Shown: one piece after another, positions 44,036 through 55,215 of the stretch | Numbering within the stretch: position 1 is the stretch's first letter | Layout: each line of letters begins with the position of its first letter | NCBI GenBank assembly: GCA_039621445.1 | Contig: CP154956.1 | Coordinates: 66,852,257 to 66,916,256, forward strand | DNA: 64,000 bases | Origin: Euglena gracilis | Taxonomy: Eukaryota > Euglenida > Euglenophyceae > Euglenales | Direction of reading: 5' to 3' | Notes under the pieces: model-generated | The model's database searches: none | Told to the model about the DNA's origin: nothing | What the model saw: only the letters and a program-made list of their open reading frames with translations | Made by a program: the position numbers and the translations under genes

Positions 44036-45289
44036 CACTTTCACCGATTTTCAACAAATGAGCTGCAATTTTTGATCCCGTGGGAATTAGACCACTGTCT
44101 GAGACAAAGTTAGTCCGGAACAGGTTTTGTTTTAATATGGAAGACACCACAGGTGGGCAGGGTTTGACAAAACGAGGGAGCACGGGTTAGAGGGGGGTGT
44201 CCCCCCCTCTGGACCAGAGGGGGGGGTTCCAGACACAGCCCAACTGCCAAGAGGGATCCAGACCGGTCCCGGGGGGTATCCGAGATACTATACCCCCCCC
44301 CAAAGGTCTTTTTTTCCCCCCGTTTTGGTGACTCATGCTGAAAATTTTGGGCATTTTGGCAATTTTTTTTGCCCAAAATGTGCCCAAAATTTTTGGCCGA
44401 TGTTGAGGGCAAAACATCGGCCAAAAATTTTTCGCCTCGGCACATTAATCGGTCTACCAGACCGCGCCAGGAGGGGGGCGTCCCCTCCCCCTCCCCCCTG
44501 CTGGACCGGAGGGGAGGGGGTCCAACCCACCCCTCCACCTGCCCTTATATCGAGCTCTGGGGGGGGGGCATACCAGGGGGTCTGGGAATGGGTGCAAGCA
44601 AAGCACCGGAGATTTTTGCAGTTTTGGGCCAAATCGATGGGAAACCATTTTTTTGTGAGGCAAACCTAAAAAAATTTGGCCTCAAAATTTGTAATTTCTG
44701 TTCAAAGGGGAAAATTTTTATTTTTCTTTGGTGGTCGGTCCCCCCCGGTTGGGCGTCCAGCCCCAATCGGCCCCTCTAGGGAGCCTGGACCAGAGTACGA
44801 TTCCAGATGACTCCATTTAATATGATGATCAAAAGAAATAATTGCAGCGTTGTGATGGGCATTTCCTTGAAAACCTCTGGATTTGCACAAAAACCAGTGA
44901 TCTGTTGACAGGGATGTCACCCACCGGAAATTGCCAAGTTGGGTTTTTATCAAGCGTGTTTGGACTATGAACAATCACAAAAAATTGAAACCATTTTTGA
45001 AAAAACCAAGATTTTTTATTTTTTCTCAGCTAGCCTTGTCTCTGTGCTTCCATCCTTGGGGATGGAAACTTGAACCCTGGAAGGTCGGTGGCCCGGGGGG
45101 GGGGGGCTGCTAAGGGAAGCACCCTCTAGCGCAAGATGCCCCCCTCTCCCCCAGGATGGGTAAAGAGAAGCCTGGCCCAGGGCCCCCCAAGAGCACCACC
45201 CTGCACCCCAAGCATGTTGTCGTTGGCGCGCAAGTGCATCCGGCCTCCCAGCTCGCTTGTTTCCCGACCAACCCACTTTTTTTCCCCAG

Positions 45290-45658
45290 GAAGAAGCCGA
45301 CCCGGCCCTGGACGTGGGCGGTGATGTGTCTCCAACCCCCGGCGCAGCCAGAGGTGACCCCAGGTCCAGACCCCACTCTGCCGCTGTGGTGCTTGGCGGT
45401 GGTGTGGTGTGGTGCGGGGGCGGTGGGAGAGGGCCAGCTGTGACGCCGACCTCCGGCCTGCACCGGCGCTTCCAGTGGGCCCACCACCGCTGCCCGTACC
45501 ACCGGGAGGCGCTGAGCGAGGAGGGGGCTGGGGAGTGGCATTGCGCACTGTGCAGCCAGGCCCCCGGAAACGAGCCTGTGAACTGCAACATGAAAAGGAT
45601 ACGATATTTCTTACGCAGCGCACACATGTGGAAACGTTCCAACGCCAAGCCCAGCTGA
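45290..45658 (+). CDS. Gene 4 (Maelstrom), C-terminal exon with C-x2-H ... C zinc ligands
   Basis: Acceptor TTTTTCCCCAG, phase 0, open 122 codons to TGA. After a Gly/Pro-rich stretch it reads FQWAHHRCPYHREALSEE, then EWHCALC. C-x2-H-x13-C-A-L corresponds to the C, H and C of the MAEL ECHC site (shorter loop in insects). The tail MKRIRYFLRSAHMWKRS is basic. The Gly-rich middle part may hide an intron. With the Glu at 36336-36441 all four zinc ligands are present. Confidence 0.75.
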   Translation, partial: EEADPALDVGGDVSPTPGAARGDPRSRPHSAAVVLGGGVVWCGGGGRGPAVTPTSGLHRRFQWAHHRCPYHREALSEEGAGEWHCALCSQAPGNEPVNCNMKRIRYFLRSAHMWKRSNAKPS

Positions 45659-46558
45659 ATTGTTGGATTGTTAAAACTGATAAAACTCGAGGCAGGCTAC
45701 TTTTTCAGACCCCTTGGTCCCTCCCAGGGTGGTGCGGGACCCCGGAGGAGGGGGGGTCCAAAAATACCATCTGAAAAATTTCCAATAACTTTTTCCCCCA
45801 TGCTTCAAGAATTCCAGTAAAGCCCCCCCCCCACCGTTCACCAAAGGGGAATAAATGAAGGAATTATTGGTCAGTGTTTTTCCGCGTGGTTTATGCACAT
45901 GTTTTAAAAAATGTTTAATCATGTGGAATTTGCAAAAAATTAAATTCCCTGGGTGTCAGCTAGTTGTATGTTAGTGTCTGTTGAAACCCTCCAATAATAA
46001 TAATTGCAAAGTTAGTGGACCGATCTTTTTGGCCCCAACCCCCTTCAAAGTTATTTGGGCAGTACCCAAAACCATTGATGAGCCAATTGACCACTTTTAC
46101 TCAGAGCATTTTGCTGTCAAATGCTGTTTTATTAATAATTGCAGCATAATTTCATCCTTCTATTCATCAGACAACAGAAGATTGTGGAAATTTTTCACAC
46201 CCCTTTTTGGGGTAATCAAATTTACTGCTTCCCAGACGCTTTGTCTCGTCTAAGTTTTCGCTTTGATGCCAATTTTTCAAAGAAGCAGCTGAAAAACACA
46301 ACTTTGGGGGCATTTTACATTGGATTTCCTTTGCACAGGGGGCTGACCTTCTAGGGGGTTTCACGCCCCCCCCCCCCATCCCTAAGGGGTCTTCAAAAAT
46401 TGCTTAAGTCTGCGCACATTTGGTTATCAGAAAAGGTCGGACGGTTGACATGGCGGCCATCAAAAACAGCTTCGGTGACAACCGCATTGCTTGTCCGTTG
46501 GTTTTCCGACAGGCCACCCTCCGCACAGGCCACCCTCTCACTGGCAGGTTGGGGGCGG

Positions 46559-46810
46559 GAGTGAGGAACGGCCCGCATTCAAACGCCGCTCCCGGGAGGG
46601 GAAGGGGGGGGGGCCGCTTTTCCGCCCTCCTCCCCACCGCCCCGGGCGCCTGGGGCTGATGTCCGGGCCTACCTCTCGGCGGTGCGGGCGACCGTCAACC
46701 AAGAGTGCCCGGGCCTCGTGGCGGAGCCGCTGCCCTCCCCAGGGAAGGCCCCGGGCTGGTGGCTTTACGGCGGAGGCCGGTGGTGGTTCTCCTGCAAACC
46801 CCCTCCCCCC
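46559..46810 (+). CDS. Orphan exon, Trp-rich
   Basis: Open high-GC3 frame containing APGADVRAYLSAVRATVNQE and GWWLYGGGRWWFSCKP. Borders not found (GTGAG at 46563 is a possible acceptor). Could be another exon of gene 4 or of an unknown gene before 50 kb. No family recognised. Confidence 0.4.
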
Positions 46811-47446
46811 CAAAAACCCCCAGGGGCCAGGACGGAACCCAAATGACCCGAGGGGGGAAATGCAACAAAAGGTGGCTCCAGTGACCTGGCACCCCTTCTT
46901 GGGGCACAGTTCTCAGTGTCGCTGGAAATAGAGTGTCCACATTACCTGGCAGGGCCTGATGAGGGGTTGAACCGGGTGTAAAAAAAAAATCGAAAGTGCA
47001 AAAATGCCCAAAATTTTTCGAAGCCATCCCTTGGAGGGGAGGGGGGTCGACCCCCCACCCACCATATGGCGCCTTGCATGGGAAGAATTCTTCGGTGCCC
47101 AAGGAGCCAGAAGATAATTTGGCACGGAGGGATCGACCCCCTGCCGCCCACAGGGCTCCAGGGCTCCAGCCTGGACCCCCAGGGCGGTTAGCCAGCAATG
47201 GCTGGACGCCCCCTCCCAGGAGAGGTCCGGAAAGCCTGGTGAGGGCAGCAGGGCGTTCTTTAACTCCTCCCGGGGGGGGGGGGGTCCAGCTCAGAGGCAG
47301 CAAACAAGGTTGGTCTCGCCAGGCTCTGGCTACCTCCCAGGGCCAGGGAGGCAGAATCCAGGTCAGAAGAGGGGTGAATGGTGTCAAACAAACCGCCGCA
47401 GTGCACACAGGGAGGGGGTCCGCTGTGACCCGTGGGGGCTGCTCAG

Positions 47447-47530
47447 CGAACTTGGTCTGCGCGAAAACAGCGCCAATTTTTACAAAGTGGTTGAAAAAAA
47501 ATGGTGCTTTGAGAGCAGGCTTCTTTTTTA
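47447..47530 (+). CDS. Gene 5 (unknown), exon left of introner
   Basis: Acceptor GGGCTGCTCAG, phase 1. Reads NLVCAKTAPIFTKWLKKNGA and LR, then 15 nt of terminal repeat before GTCAGA. Confidence 0.55.
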
Positions 47531-47761
47531 GTCAGAAGACCTCCCCCGAGGAGGAGGGGGGGTGGGTGGGTGGGTGGGTGGGTCCGGGGCTCCACCCCCC
47601 CCCCGGGTTGGAAGCCTGGGTATGGATTTTGGCGCCTCAAATTCTTAGTTACGAAATGGCCTCAGATGGCCCGATTTTTGGGGGCACCCCCCTGGGGGGG
47701 GGTGGGTCCCGCACCGGGCTGGGTGGGTGGGGGGACCCTGGCGGTCTTAAAAAGAAGCCTG
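47516..47761. mobile_element. Introner-like element, TSD TTTGAGAG
   Basis: Perfect duplications TTTGAGAG at 47508-47515 and 47762-47769. Terminal repeats CAGGCTTCTTTTTT and AAAAAGAAGCCTG, same family as 18429-18705. Deleting it joins KKNGALR to VLRELACNFQ in frame. GT (47531) ... AG (47753-47754) leaves 30 nt in frame, exactly as in the 18429 copy. Confidence 0.92.
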
Positions 47762-47836
47762 TTTGAGAGTTTTGAGAGAGCTTGCCTGCAATTTCCAACC
47801 CAGCGGATTTGGGCTTTTTTTTGCAATTTTTCGGGT
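47755..47836 (+). CDS. Gene 5 (unknown), exon right of introner
   Basis: Starts after TTAAAAAG, phase 1. Reads ACLRVLRELACNFQPSGFGL and on to a possible donor GTCCGG. The end is uncertain (frame open beyond). Confidence 0.45.
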
Positions 47837-48389
47837 CCGGACCCCCAGAGGGGTGCCCAGCACCTTTTTTTCCAGCCAACCCCTTTTGCTGCCTGCCGGC
47901 TGGACCAGGCTTCGATATCCAGACCGGGCAGGGTTTAAGCGGGGGGTTTCCGGATCGACCCCGGGGGGAACCCGGGACTCCCCCAAAAGGGCAATTTTTT
48001 CCTTCCGGCGCCTTGTGCCGAAAATTTTTTGCATTTTTGACAATTTTTTGCCCAAAAAGTGCCGAAAATGGCACTTTTGGCCGTTTTGGGGGGGTCACAA
48101 TTTTTCGGTCACCCGGACTGCGCCACTGAGCAGTCTGGGTGACCGAATCTGGGAGGACTGCGCCCTCCCACCTAAAGGTGGGAGGTGTCCCCTCCTGGAC
48201 CAGGGGGGGGGGTTCCGGACCACCCCCGACCTGCCCTTATATTGAAGCCTGGGCTGGATCCCCCGGAGATCCTTCAGAAGGTTCCTTGCCTGTTCCCTAC
48301 CAAGTCATTTGGGCAGGAGGGTTGAAATTTTTGTCTGATTGTCTTTGGGATGTTTGCCAGACATTTAAACCCCCGGGGTATATTTTTTC

Positions 48390-48775
48390 GCCCGAAGTCC
48401 CGACCCGAGGGGGTATTATTTGGGGGGGGTATTATTCCCCCATAATTTTCGAAATTTTTCGAAGTCCCGTAGGAGCCAAAATAGCACCAAAAACCCCCCT
48501 TTGGGGTCATTTTTTTGTACTTTCTTCTGAAATTTACCACTTTTTAGAGGTGAGATGATCCAGAAATATCGATTTTTTTTTCGTAATTTGTTGTCAGAAA
48601 TTGTGATTTTTACCTACATTTTCAGGTCAAAATCCGGGCCTTCGGCCCGAGATTGGGGGGGGGGGGGTATTATTTCGGTCGCCGAACTCAGACCCCAAGG
48701 GGGGGTACTATTTGGGGGGGGGGTATTATTTGGGGGGGTTTACTTACAGCTGACACTTTGGGGGGGGGGGGTGTA
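48390..48775. repeat. GGGTATTATTTGGGGGG word family
   Basis: About six GGTATTATTT(T/C)GG / GGTACTATTTGGGGGG words around a core with CTTCTGAAATT. Word-plus-G-run architecture. Confidence 0.75.
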
Positions 48776-49020
48776 GTTGGTCCAGGTATTGGCTGTTGGA
48801 AAAGTTCACCAAATGCAAACACCAGTGATGTTTTTTTTCTATTGGTCGGCATTTCCTGAATTTTTGGTCAACCCTCAGGGGGTGGATCATATTTTCCCTG
48901 CATTCCAGGTCAGAGGGTTTTTAGGAACCGAGGAGGGAGATGTGCGGGGGGGGGGGGGGGCTTGGGGAACCTTTGGGGGGTCAATTGTGTAATGAAGAAA
49001 TCAGCGCTTTGCGCCGAACA

Positions 49021-49250
49021 TATCCTCCGGGGAGGTTACGGTGCCCCAGAAAACAGGCTGGAGGCCATCGAAAATTCAAGAGGGTGAGAAGGAGCGCGTC
49101 TTATTTCTTACGGCCTGCTCTGTGCCTGTGAGGAGGCATGGTCGGAGTAACCCACGGATGCAGTGGCCGCGCGGCCGCATCCAAAATTGTGTCCATCCTG
49201 GAGGAGGGCACGTCTGCTACGAGTTTTGCACGAGAATGCCCTTCGCATGA
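49021..49250 (+). CDS. Orphan exon, Cys/His-rich end
   Basis: Open frame GEVTVPQKTGWRPSKIQ, LFLTACSVPVRRHGRS, then QNCVHPGGGHVCYEFCTRM before a TGA. The C-x-H ... H-x-C-x3-C cluster recalls the middle of a RING finger but one ligand spacing is off. A GTGAGA at 49083 could end the exon earlier. A second open frame overlaps (49138-49473). Confidence 0.35.
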
Positions 49251-49864
49251 TGCTTCACTCCTTGGGGAAGTCTTTGGTTTGGTCCTGCCCATCCTGAATG
49301 GATTTTTGTGGACATTGTCCGGTACCCCGCACTGTTGCGTCTGTGATTTCTCTATCCGTTTGTCTGCTCGCCGTAGCCTGAATGTTCCTCATAGGGGTGG
49401 ATATGAGATTGCTTCGTGTGAAAAGCTCAACCCGGATGGGGTTTTGTGCTGGAGGTCTGTCGATGTTGCCTGAAGAAGGCAACATACAAATAAGACAATG
49501 CAGCCAATTATCCTTTTCATGCCGGTGACAGCACTCTCTCGTTCAGAGCCAAAATGTATTATTATCACAATTCAAAACTATTTAGTTGGCAACAGTTAGT
49601 TGTCTGTGCTCCTCCTGGCATTTTCGGCCACTGGGTGGCCTTTTACAGACGATCAATGACCATCACCAAACCCCTCAAAGGATGTCCAGAACAAGGAAAG
49701 CCTCGTTCCATCATCACAAAGATGCAGATTAGCAATAGACACTGATGGACCTCCTCTTAGCCACCAGGCATTCTTTTGTGTTGTGACTGACGAGAGAAGG
49801 TTAAAATGCCACATTACCATATTTGTTAATCGAACACAGTGTGCAGAGGATTGACAAGGCTAGG

Positions 49865-49872
49865 CAAAACAA

Positions 49873-49925
<53 letters not shown>

Positions 49926-49948
49926 CAGGCAGACAGACAGACAGACGC
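49865..49948. repeat. (CAGA)n microsatellite
   Basis: About 18 units of CAGA/ACAG. Non-coding. Confidence 0.97.
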
Positions 49949-50196
49949 CACGTCATGCGCATTGCAAGCCGTACACCCACAAGTTTGATTGGTCCTGCTC
50001 AGTGCACAGTCCTGCAGCAACGCTCATCCGCCATCGCAACACGAACAGCTCCTTTGTCCACCACCAAATGAGGGATTTTTCCTTGAGATCAACTCCGTTT
50101 TGCGCAGGGGAAAAAAGAACGAGCAAGCCTCGCATTGGCAGTCCCCCAACTCATCCACCCATCCTCTCTCCCGTTGTGTTGCACAGGACCCTCCCA

Positions 50197-50347
50197 ATGT
50201 TGGCCCGCATGAGATTGCCCCCCCTCGCCCGCTGTGGGGTGCGGGCGGCGGTTCGGCCACTGTCCGTCGCGGGGCCGTTGTTGTTCCGGCACACCAACCT
50301 CCGCCCGATGCGGCCGACGCCCCCGCTTGGGATTGCCCTCCTCTGGG
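50197..50347 (+). CDS. Gene 6 (rhomboid-like), first exon with mitochondrial-type presequence
   Basis: Preceded by a GTTGCACAG acceptor (spliced leader or 5' UTR exon). The ATG opens MLARMRLPPLARCGVRAA, Arg-rich with no acidic residue over about 45 codons, typical of a mitochondrial targeting presequence. Ends at donor GTAGGC, phase 1. Upstream reading in the same frame (RTLP) is open to the acceptor, so an internal exon is possible. Confidence 0.5.
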
Positions 50348-50638
50348 GTAGGCTCGAACGAATTGCCCCAGTTTGTTGTCAAGTGACCCTTGCCAAATGC
50401 ACCACACAGGTATCCAGACCGGATGTTCCTGATGTGCATCCTGTCATGGGTTCGCTGAAACGGTTGTTGTGTAATTGGTTATTTGGACATATTGTCCTGC
50501 AGCTCTATTTTGCATGGCTACAATGTTCACATCATTTAAATCACGTGTGGCATGGGTTCCATGCATTGGAATAAACGTGAAAATTGCAGACGTGCGCAAT
50601 ACATTTATAATCTGAATGTATTCTTTATGTTAGTAAAG

Positions 50639-50798
50639 GCGGGCGACCCTGGATGTGCTGTACAAGACGGACATGTGGGACCATGTGCGGCGGGAGTTGG
50701 ACAATTTGAAACACGATTTGGAGACCATGCGGCTGCAAGTGAAAAATGGAACGTTAGATTTCAACCCGGTGTGGATCTCCGTGTGCACACACCTCAGC
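50639..50798 (+). CDS. Gene 6, charged helical exon
   Basis: 53 codons ATLDVLYKTDMWDHVRRELD to LDFNPVWISVCTHLS, donor GTACGT, at which a long (GT)n tract begins. Entry phase 2 does not fit the 50347 exit, so a small exon is probably missing. Phase 0 out. Confidence 0.5.
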
Positions 50799-50800
50799 GT

Positions 50801-50802
<2 letters not shown>

Positions 50803-50843
<41 letters not shown>

Positions 50844-50856
50844 TGGGTGTGGGTGT

Positions 50857-50945
<89 letters not shown>
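50803..50945. repeat. (GT)n microsatellite at a splice donor
   Basis: About 70 GT units with a GGGTGTGGGTGTG interruption, starting 4 bases after the donor of the preceding exon. Confidence 0.98.
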
Positions 50946-50946
<1 letters not shown>

Positions 50947-52178
50947 CACGCATCTCCCCTGCTCGTTTTTGCAGGAAAAGGGTGGGTGGTGCCTGAGTTA
51001 AACCAAATGACTTTGTGTCTATGAAGACCCTGCCACAGCAACCAAACAAAATATGAAATCAGAAGCCCCTAATTAGGCTGAACGGAGCTCTGGAAAGGAA
51101 AATGAAGCAAAAGTTTTAATCTCATGTAATTGGAATCTCAGAAACATAGAAACATGATGCAAATTTTGGTCTTTTATCACATGTGGTGGGAAACAAAGAT
51201 GGGAAACAAAAAGCTCTCTCCCAAAAGCGTCAGATAGTGGAGCAGATTCCATTTGAACAGATATGAAGGAGAATAACGAATTTTTGAGAAAGCTGAAATT
51301 TAAATAATATCACCCGTGAATTGAGCAGAACAGAACAAGTACAGCACAAGAACACAATATGGTTTATTCCCTTTCTTTGAGATGCCGATGATTGAAATGT
51401 AATTTCAATTTTCAGAATTACCCAACAATTTTTCAAAGCATAAGCATATTTGTTTGTTTATTTGCTAGTTGATTTTGAGTTTTTCTCCCTGTCATTTCTT
51501 CTGCAAGTTACTGGGCACTTTAGGCCCAGGGCGTACGAGAACTCAGAAACTTTAACCCCAAGCCAGCCAGCCAGCCAGCCACCCAGCAGCCTTTTTCCAA
51601 CCCAGGACCCCCCCATTCCCCCCCCATCGACGAGTTTTATTTGTTTTGCAGCCGCCCAAAGGGCGACTGGAGGCAACGGATTTTTTTTTTGATTTTGGGG
51701 GTGCAAAATGTGCAAAAAAAATGGACAAAATGGTTCAGATTTAGGTTGGCCAGGGCAAATTAATTTAGGGTCAAAATATCCACTTTTTTTGCATAATTGG
51801 CAGTTTTTTGTGCATTTTTGCAGTTTAGTAGTTTTTTGGCACCTGGGCTCGGTCACCATTCCTGGTTTGGTTGTGGTTGGGGCTTTGGTAAGGAAGTACT
51901 TTTTGCGATAACGAAAAAAAAAATGCCAAAACACTTTTTTTTTGCATTTCCGAAAACCCCGAATAGGCGTGAACATATGGACCTTTTGAAGCTTGAGAAT
52001 GAGAAAAGACTTTGAATAGGATTTTACCTTTCTGTTTGGGTTCCTTCCCCAAACAGGTTGGTCATCTGGACTGTTGGCCAATAGGACATTCCAATCAGTT
52101 GGGGGGAGGGAAGTTGGTCGTGATAATGGCCGTTATTAAGTAATTTGTTGGGTTCAGAAGCCAGCCCTTTGTCATTAG

Positions 52179-52260
52179 GTGGACACGGTGATCGCTGCCA
52201 ACGTCGGATGCTTCTTGTTGACCACCATTGCGCCGCCCTTGCAGTTTTTTTTCTTAGCAG
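52179..52260 (+). CDS. Gene 6, first transmembrane segment
   Basis: Acceptor TGTCATTAG, VDTVIAANVGCFLLTTIA then PPLQFFFLA, donor GTACCT. Hydrophobic, fits a membrane helix. Phase 0 in, 1 out. Confidence 0.55.
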
Positions 52261-52598
52261 GTACCTTTGGCCACCACAGCTCCCTGTCGTCTTTATAAGT
52301 GCTGATGCAGATGGTCATTCTTGTGTCATTTCCGTCATTTTTTTTGTCATGTGTCTGTTTATGCACGTCACATGCAATGAGTGCATGCATGCATATGCGC
52401 ATGCGATGTGTTTGTGAGTGGGTTGGTTGGTTGGTGGGTGGGTGGGTGGGAGGGAGGGTGGGTGCAGGTGTGAAGGTGGGCGCACCCGCCCACCCACACC
52501 TGCACTATGGTGTATTCCCCACTTCACAGTTGGTGTATTTCCCACCCAAACGAGTGTGTACAAAAAACGCTGCCTGTGCACATTTGTTAGTATTTACA

Positions 52599-52859
52599 CT
52601 GGAGGGGCTGTGGTGCGGCCGGGAACCCGTTCCCCTTCCTCCTCTCGGGCTTCTGCCCCCTCAACGTCCTCAACCTCATTGTGGAGTTGGCGCTGATGCA
52701 CATTGTGACCCGCCCGATGGCCACCGGGGCGCAGCCGAAGGACTTCGCCGCCCTCTTCCTGGGGGCCACCTTCCTGGGCGCGTTCCTCGTGGCTGCGGGG
52801 CCGGCCATGGGGTGCGCTCAAGCGGCCAAAGGCGGAATCCATCCATTCATCACGGCACA
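52599..52859 (+). CDS. Gene 6, rhomboid-like L1/TM2-TM3 region
   Basis: High-GC3 frame GNPFPFLLSGFCPLNVLNLI, then ALMHIVTRPM and KDFAALFLGATFLGAFLVAA. This follows the rhomboid pattern N-P-[WF] ... [FL]-x-[HP]-x-[SN]-h-x-[HN]-[LI] ... h-x-x-F-x-x-L-Y/F-[LG]. The end is at donor GTAAGG (phase 2); the left border is uncertain because the candidate acceptors give other phases. Confidence 0.55.
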
Positions 52860-53068
52860 GTAAGGTGTGAGTTTATGTTTGGCACAACTCAGAATTTTTT
52901 TAATTGGTGCACCAGAGTGGGCCAAGCTCTGAATGAGCTCGCCCCTGTCCCCCGGGGTCATACATGGGGCCCATTGCAGGGATGGCAAGTATCTGGACGT
53001 TCTTCACCGTCCGCAGCCAAGCTCAACAACCACATTTGCCACACTCCCCACCCCACGAAGCATCCCAG

Positions 53069-53299
53069 ACCTTCCCCCGACCTTTTGTCATGCTCTTGTA
53101 TTATTTGCGTCGGTCCACCTCCTGCCCACCCGATGGTGTTCCTCCCATGCGGTGGTGGGGCTTGTGGGCAACCCGGAGTACCCGGTGCACGTCGGCCTGC
53201 TCGGGCGGACGTTCGAGGCCCGGCAGGTGTTGACGTTTGTCAGCGTGGTGTACGGGCTGCAGATGGTGCTGGGCTCGCCCTCGGCCGCCGCGTATATGG
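53069..53299 (+). CDS. Gene 6, rhomboid-like TM4-TM6 region
   Basis: Acceptor CATCCCAG, phase 1. Contains HALVLFASVHLLP, VVGLVGNPEYPVHVGLLG, QVLTFVSVVYGLQMVLG and SAAAYMG. The final A-x-A-Y-M-G matches the last rhomboid helix, normally A-H-L-G-G, but the catalytic His position holds Tyr. Ends at GTGGGC, phase 1, fitting the last exon. The frame stays open (GGLCWGM), so a longer exon is possible. Confidence 0.55.
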
Positions 53300-54008
53300 G
53301 TGGGCTGTGCTGGGGCATGAACATGCCATCACTGCGCCCAGCTGACTCCACGTCAGCAAAAGAAAACTTAAATTGCCCTCACAAGGACCCGCTGCTTCTG
53401 GATGCGTCATTGTTCTGTTCACACTCAGGCATCTTTTCACCTCAGGAGACCCCCCCCCGGCAGTGCATTAAGTGAGAGGGAGGGGGGGAGGGTTGGTCCC
53501 GCACCTCCCCCTGGGGCAGGAGGGGCGTAGGCACCAGGAATTTTTTGACACATTCAAAAAGTTGCCACAAAAATGTTCTTAGTAACAAATAGAAAAAATG
53601 TATCAATACTTAATTTTTCCAGCACAAAACGCCAGGGAATAAGAGTTTCGCTTTCTGTGTGGGTGAAGTCCAGGGTTCCGTCTCAATTTAATTATTCGGG
53701 TTTGTCTTTGCTCATCTCTGCTATTGGTGGAGGTTCCACCTCCAACGTCAGAGGTGTCAGTGACAATCAGAATTTCTGCTTCACGCTTCGGGATTCCAGC
53801 TTCAGGCATCAGCAAGTTTGGTTAACATCTCAAAAGCGCGTTGCTGTCTTTCTGTCCATTTGACTAACTGACCTGATCCCCCCACTTATAACCTTCCCCC
53901 CCCCCCGCTGATTATGGCCGACCAACTTACCAAAACAGAAGTGACCGTGGGTGCCTCCCGGGGGGCAGTTTTTTAAGTGGGCGTTTGGTTTTGTACAGGG
54001 GGGCGACC

Positions 54009-54293
54009 CATAGATTCAATTAACACCTTTGCATCTCCACTCGGTGGGTGGGTGGAGCTTCTGGACACCCCAACCCCCTCTCCCCCAAGGCGGTGCGCCA
54101 TGGGTTCAGTTCGGCCCTACCGAAGGCTGTCAGGCTGGCCGAAGCTTCTTCAAAGTGTTTTCGGTCGATTTTGGGTTTGGGTGGTGGTGGATAGGTCGAC
54201 ACCCGGGGGGGGGGGGTTGAAAAATAATGGGTGGTGGTGGGTTTGGGTGGGAAAAAAGTACCCCCCCAGTGGGGGTAACTAAGTGAATCTATG
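54009..54293. mobile_element. TIR element, imperfect TSD
   Basis: Ends CATAGATTCAATTA and GTTACCC...AAGTGAATCTATG form an inverted pair. Flanks GGGCGACC and GTCCGACC agree at 6 of 8. Confidence 0.6.
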
Positions 54294-54809
54294 GTCCGAC
54301 CACAGTGCGAGTTCATGAAATAGAATTTGGAACAGACACCAACTCTCACTCTCAATTGATGGTGAGAACCCCCTGACAAGAAATTTGAGGCAATTTCCTG
54401 CCTCAACTCAACTCAACAAAAGGACTCATTTTTCTGCAGCGATTGTTCAATTCCATCAATTTCTGTTTAGTGTGTGACCGGAAGAGGTTCAAAAATACCC
54501 CCTATTTTTGCACCAGGAGCACCCACCGCCCAGCCGAGCGCGGGACCCCCCCGGGTGGGACCCCCCCCCCCCCAAAGAGGCCGTCAAAGGGCATTTCCCA
54601 GAAAATTCTCGGCGCTTTGTGCCGAAATCCGCACCCAGGCTTCCGGCCCAGGACCCCCCCCACACCCTCCACCGGTCCAACAAGAAATGACCAAAAAGCT
54701 CCAAAGGGCTGATGGCGCCAAATCCTTTTGGAAAGTGGTGAATTTTCATTGATTTTGGGTAATTTTTGGCTGGAGTTGTTGCAATGGCAGGCTCTGATAC
54801 ATACAATCA

Positions 54810-55140
54810 CTTAGTCACTGGCCGACCCCCCCCCCCCCGGAGGGGTGGGCGACTGGTTTTTTTCAGAGTGACTGACTGGTTTTTGTCCCGGACCCCCTCC
54901 CCCCCCCCCCCAGGGGGGGGTCGGCAAAAAACCACTAAAGTGACAGGACGCCAAAGCCGCCAGAAAAAATTTTTGGCCTTTTTTTGCATGTTTTTTGGTC
55001 AATTTTTTTTTTGAATTCCAGAGTGGCCGACCCCCCCCCCCGGGGGGGCGTGACTGACTGGTTTTCCAAAAAAAAAAAGTGAGTGACTGGTTTTTAGAAA
55101 AGTGGAGTGACCCCTCCCCCCAGGGGGGGGTCGGTAAAAA
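54810..55140. repeat. GTGACTGACTGGTTTT word family, second block
   Basis: About five (G)ACTGACTGG/GACTGGTTTTT words with C/G runs and a GGACGCCAAAG block; same family as 23690-23950. Confidence 0.75.
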
Positions 55141-55215
55141 TTGTATGCTCTGATAGGAGAGGAGTCGGAAGTGGCGGATTTTAAATTGGAAAGTGACCCC
55201 CCTTTCTCCTCCAAG

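Noticed and set aside
50409-50470. Exon-like VSRPDVPDVHPVMGSLKRLL after a CACACAG acceptor
   Set aside because: No frame fits both neighbours; kept out of the rhomboid model.
50803-50945. Cys/Val and Thr/His open frames over (GT)n; same at 59015-59275 and 62938-63160
   Set aside because: Microsatellite artefacts with no codon bias or domain.
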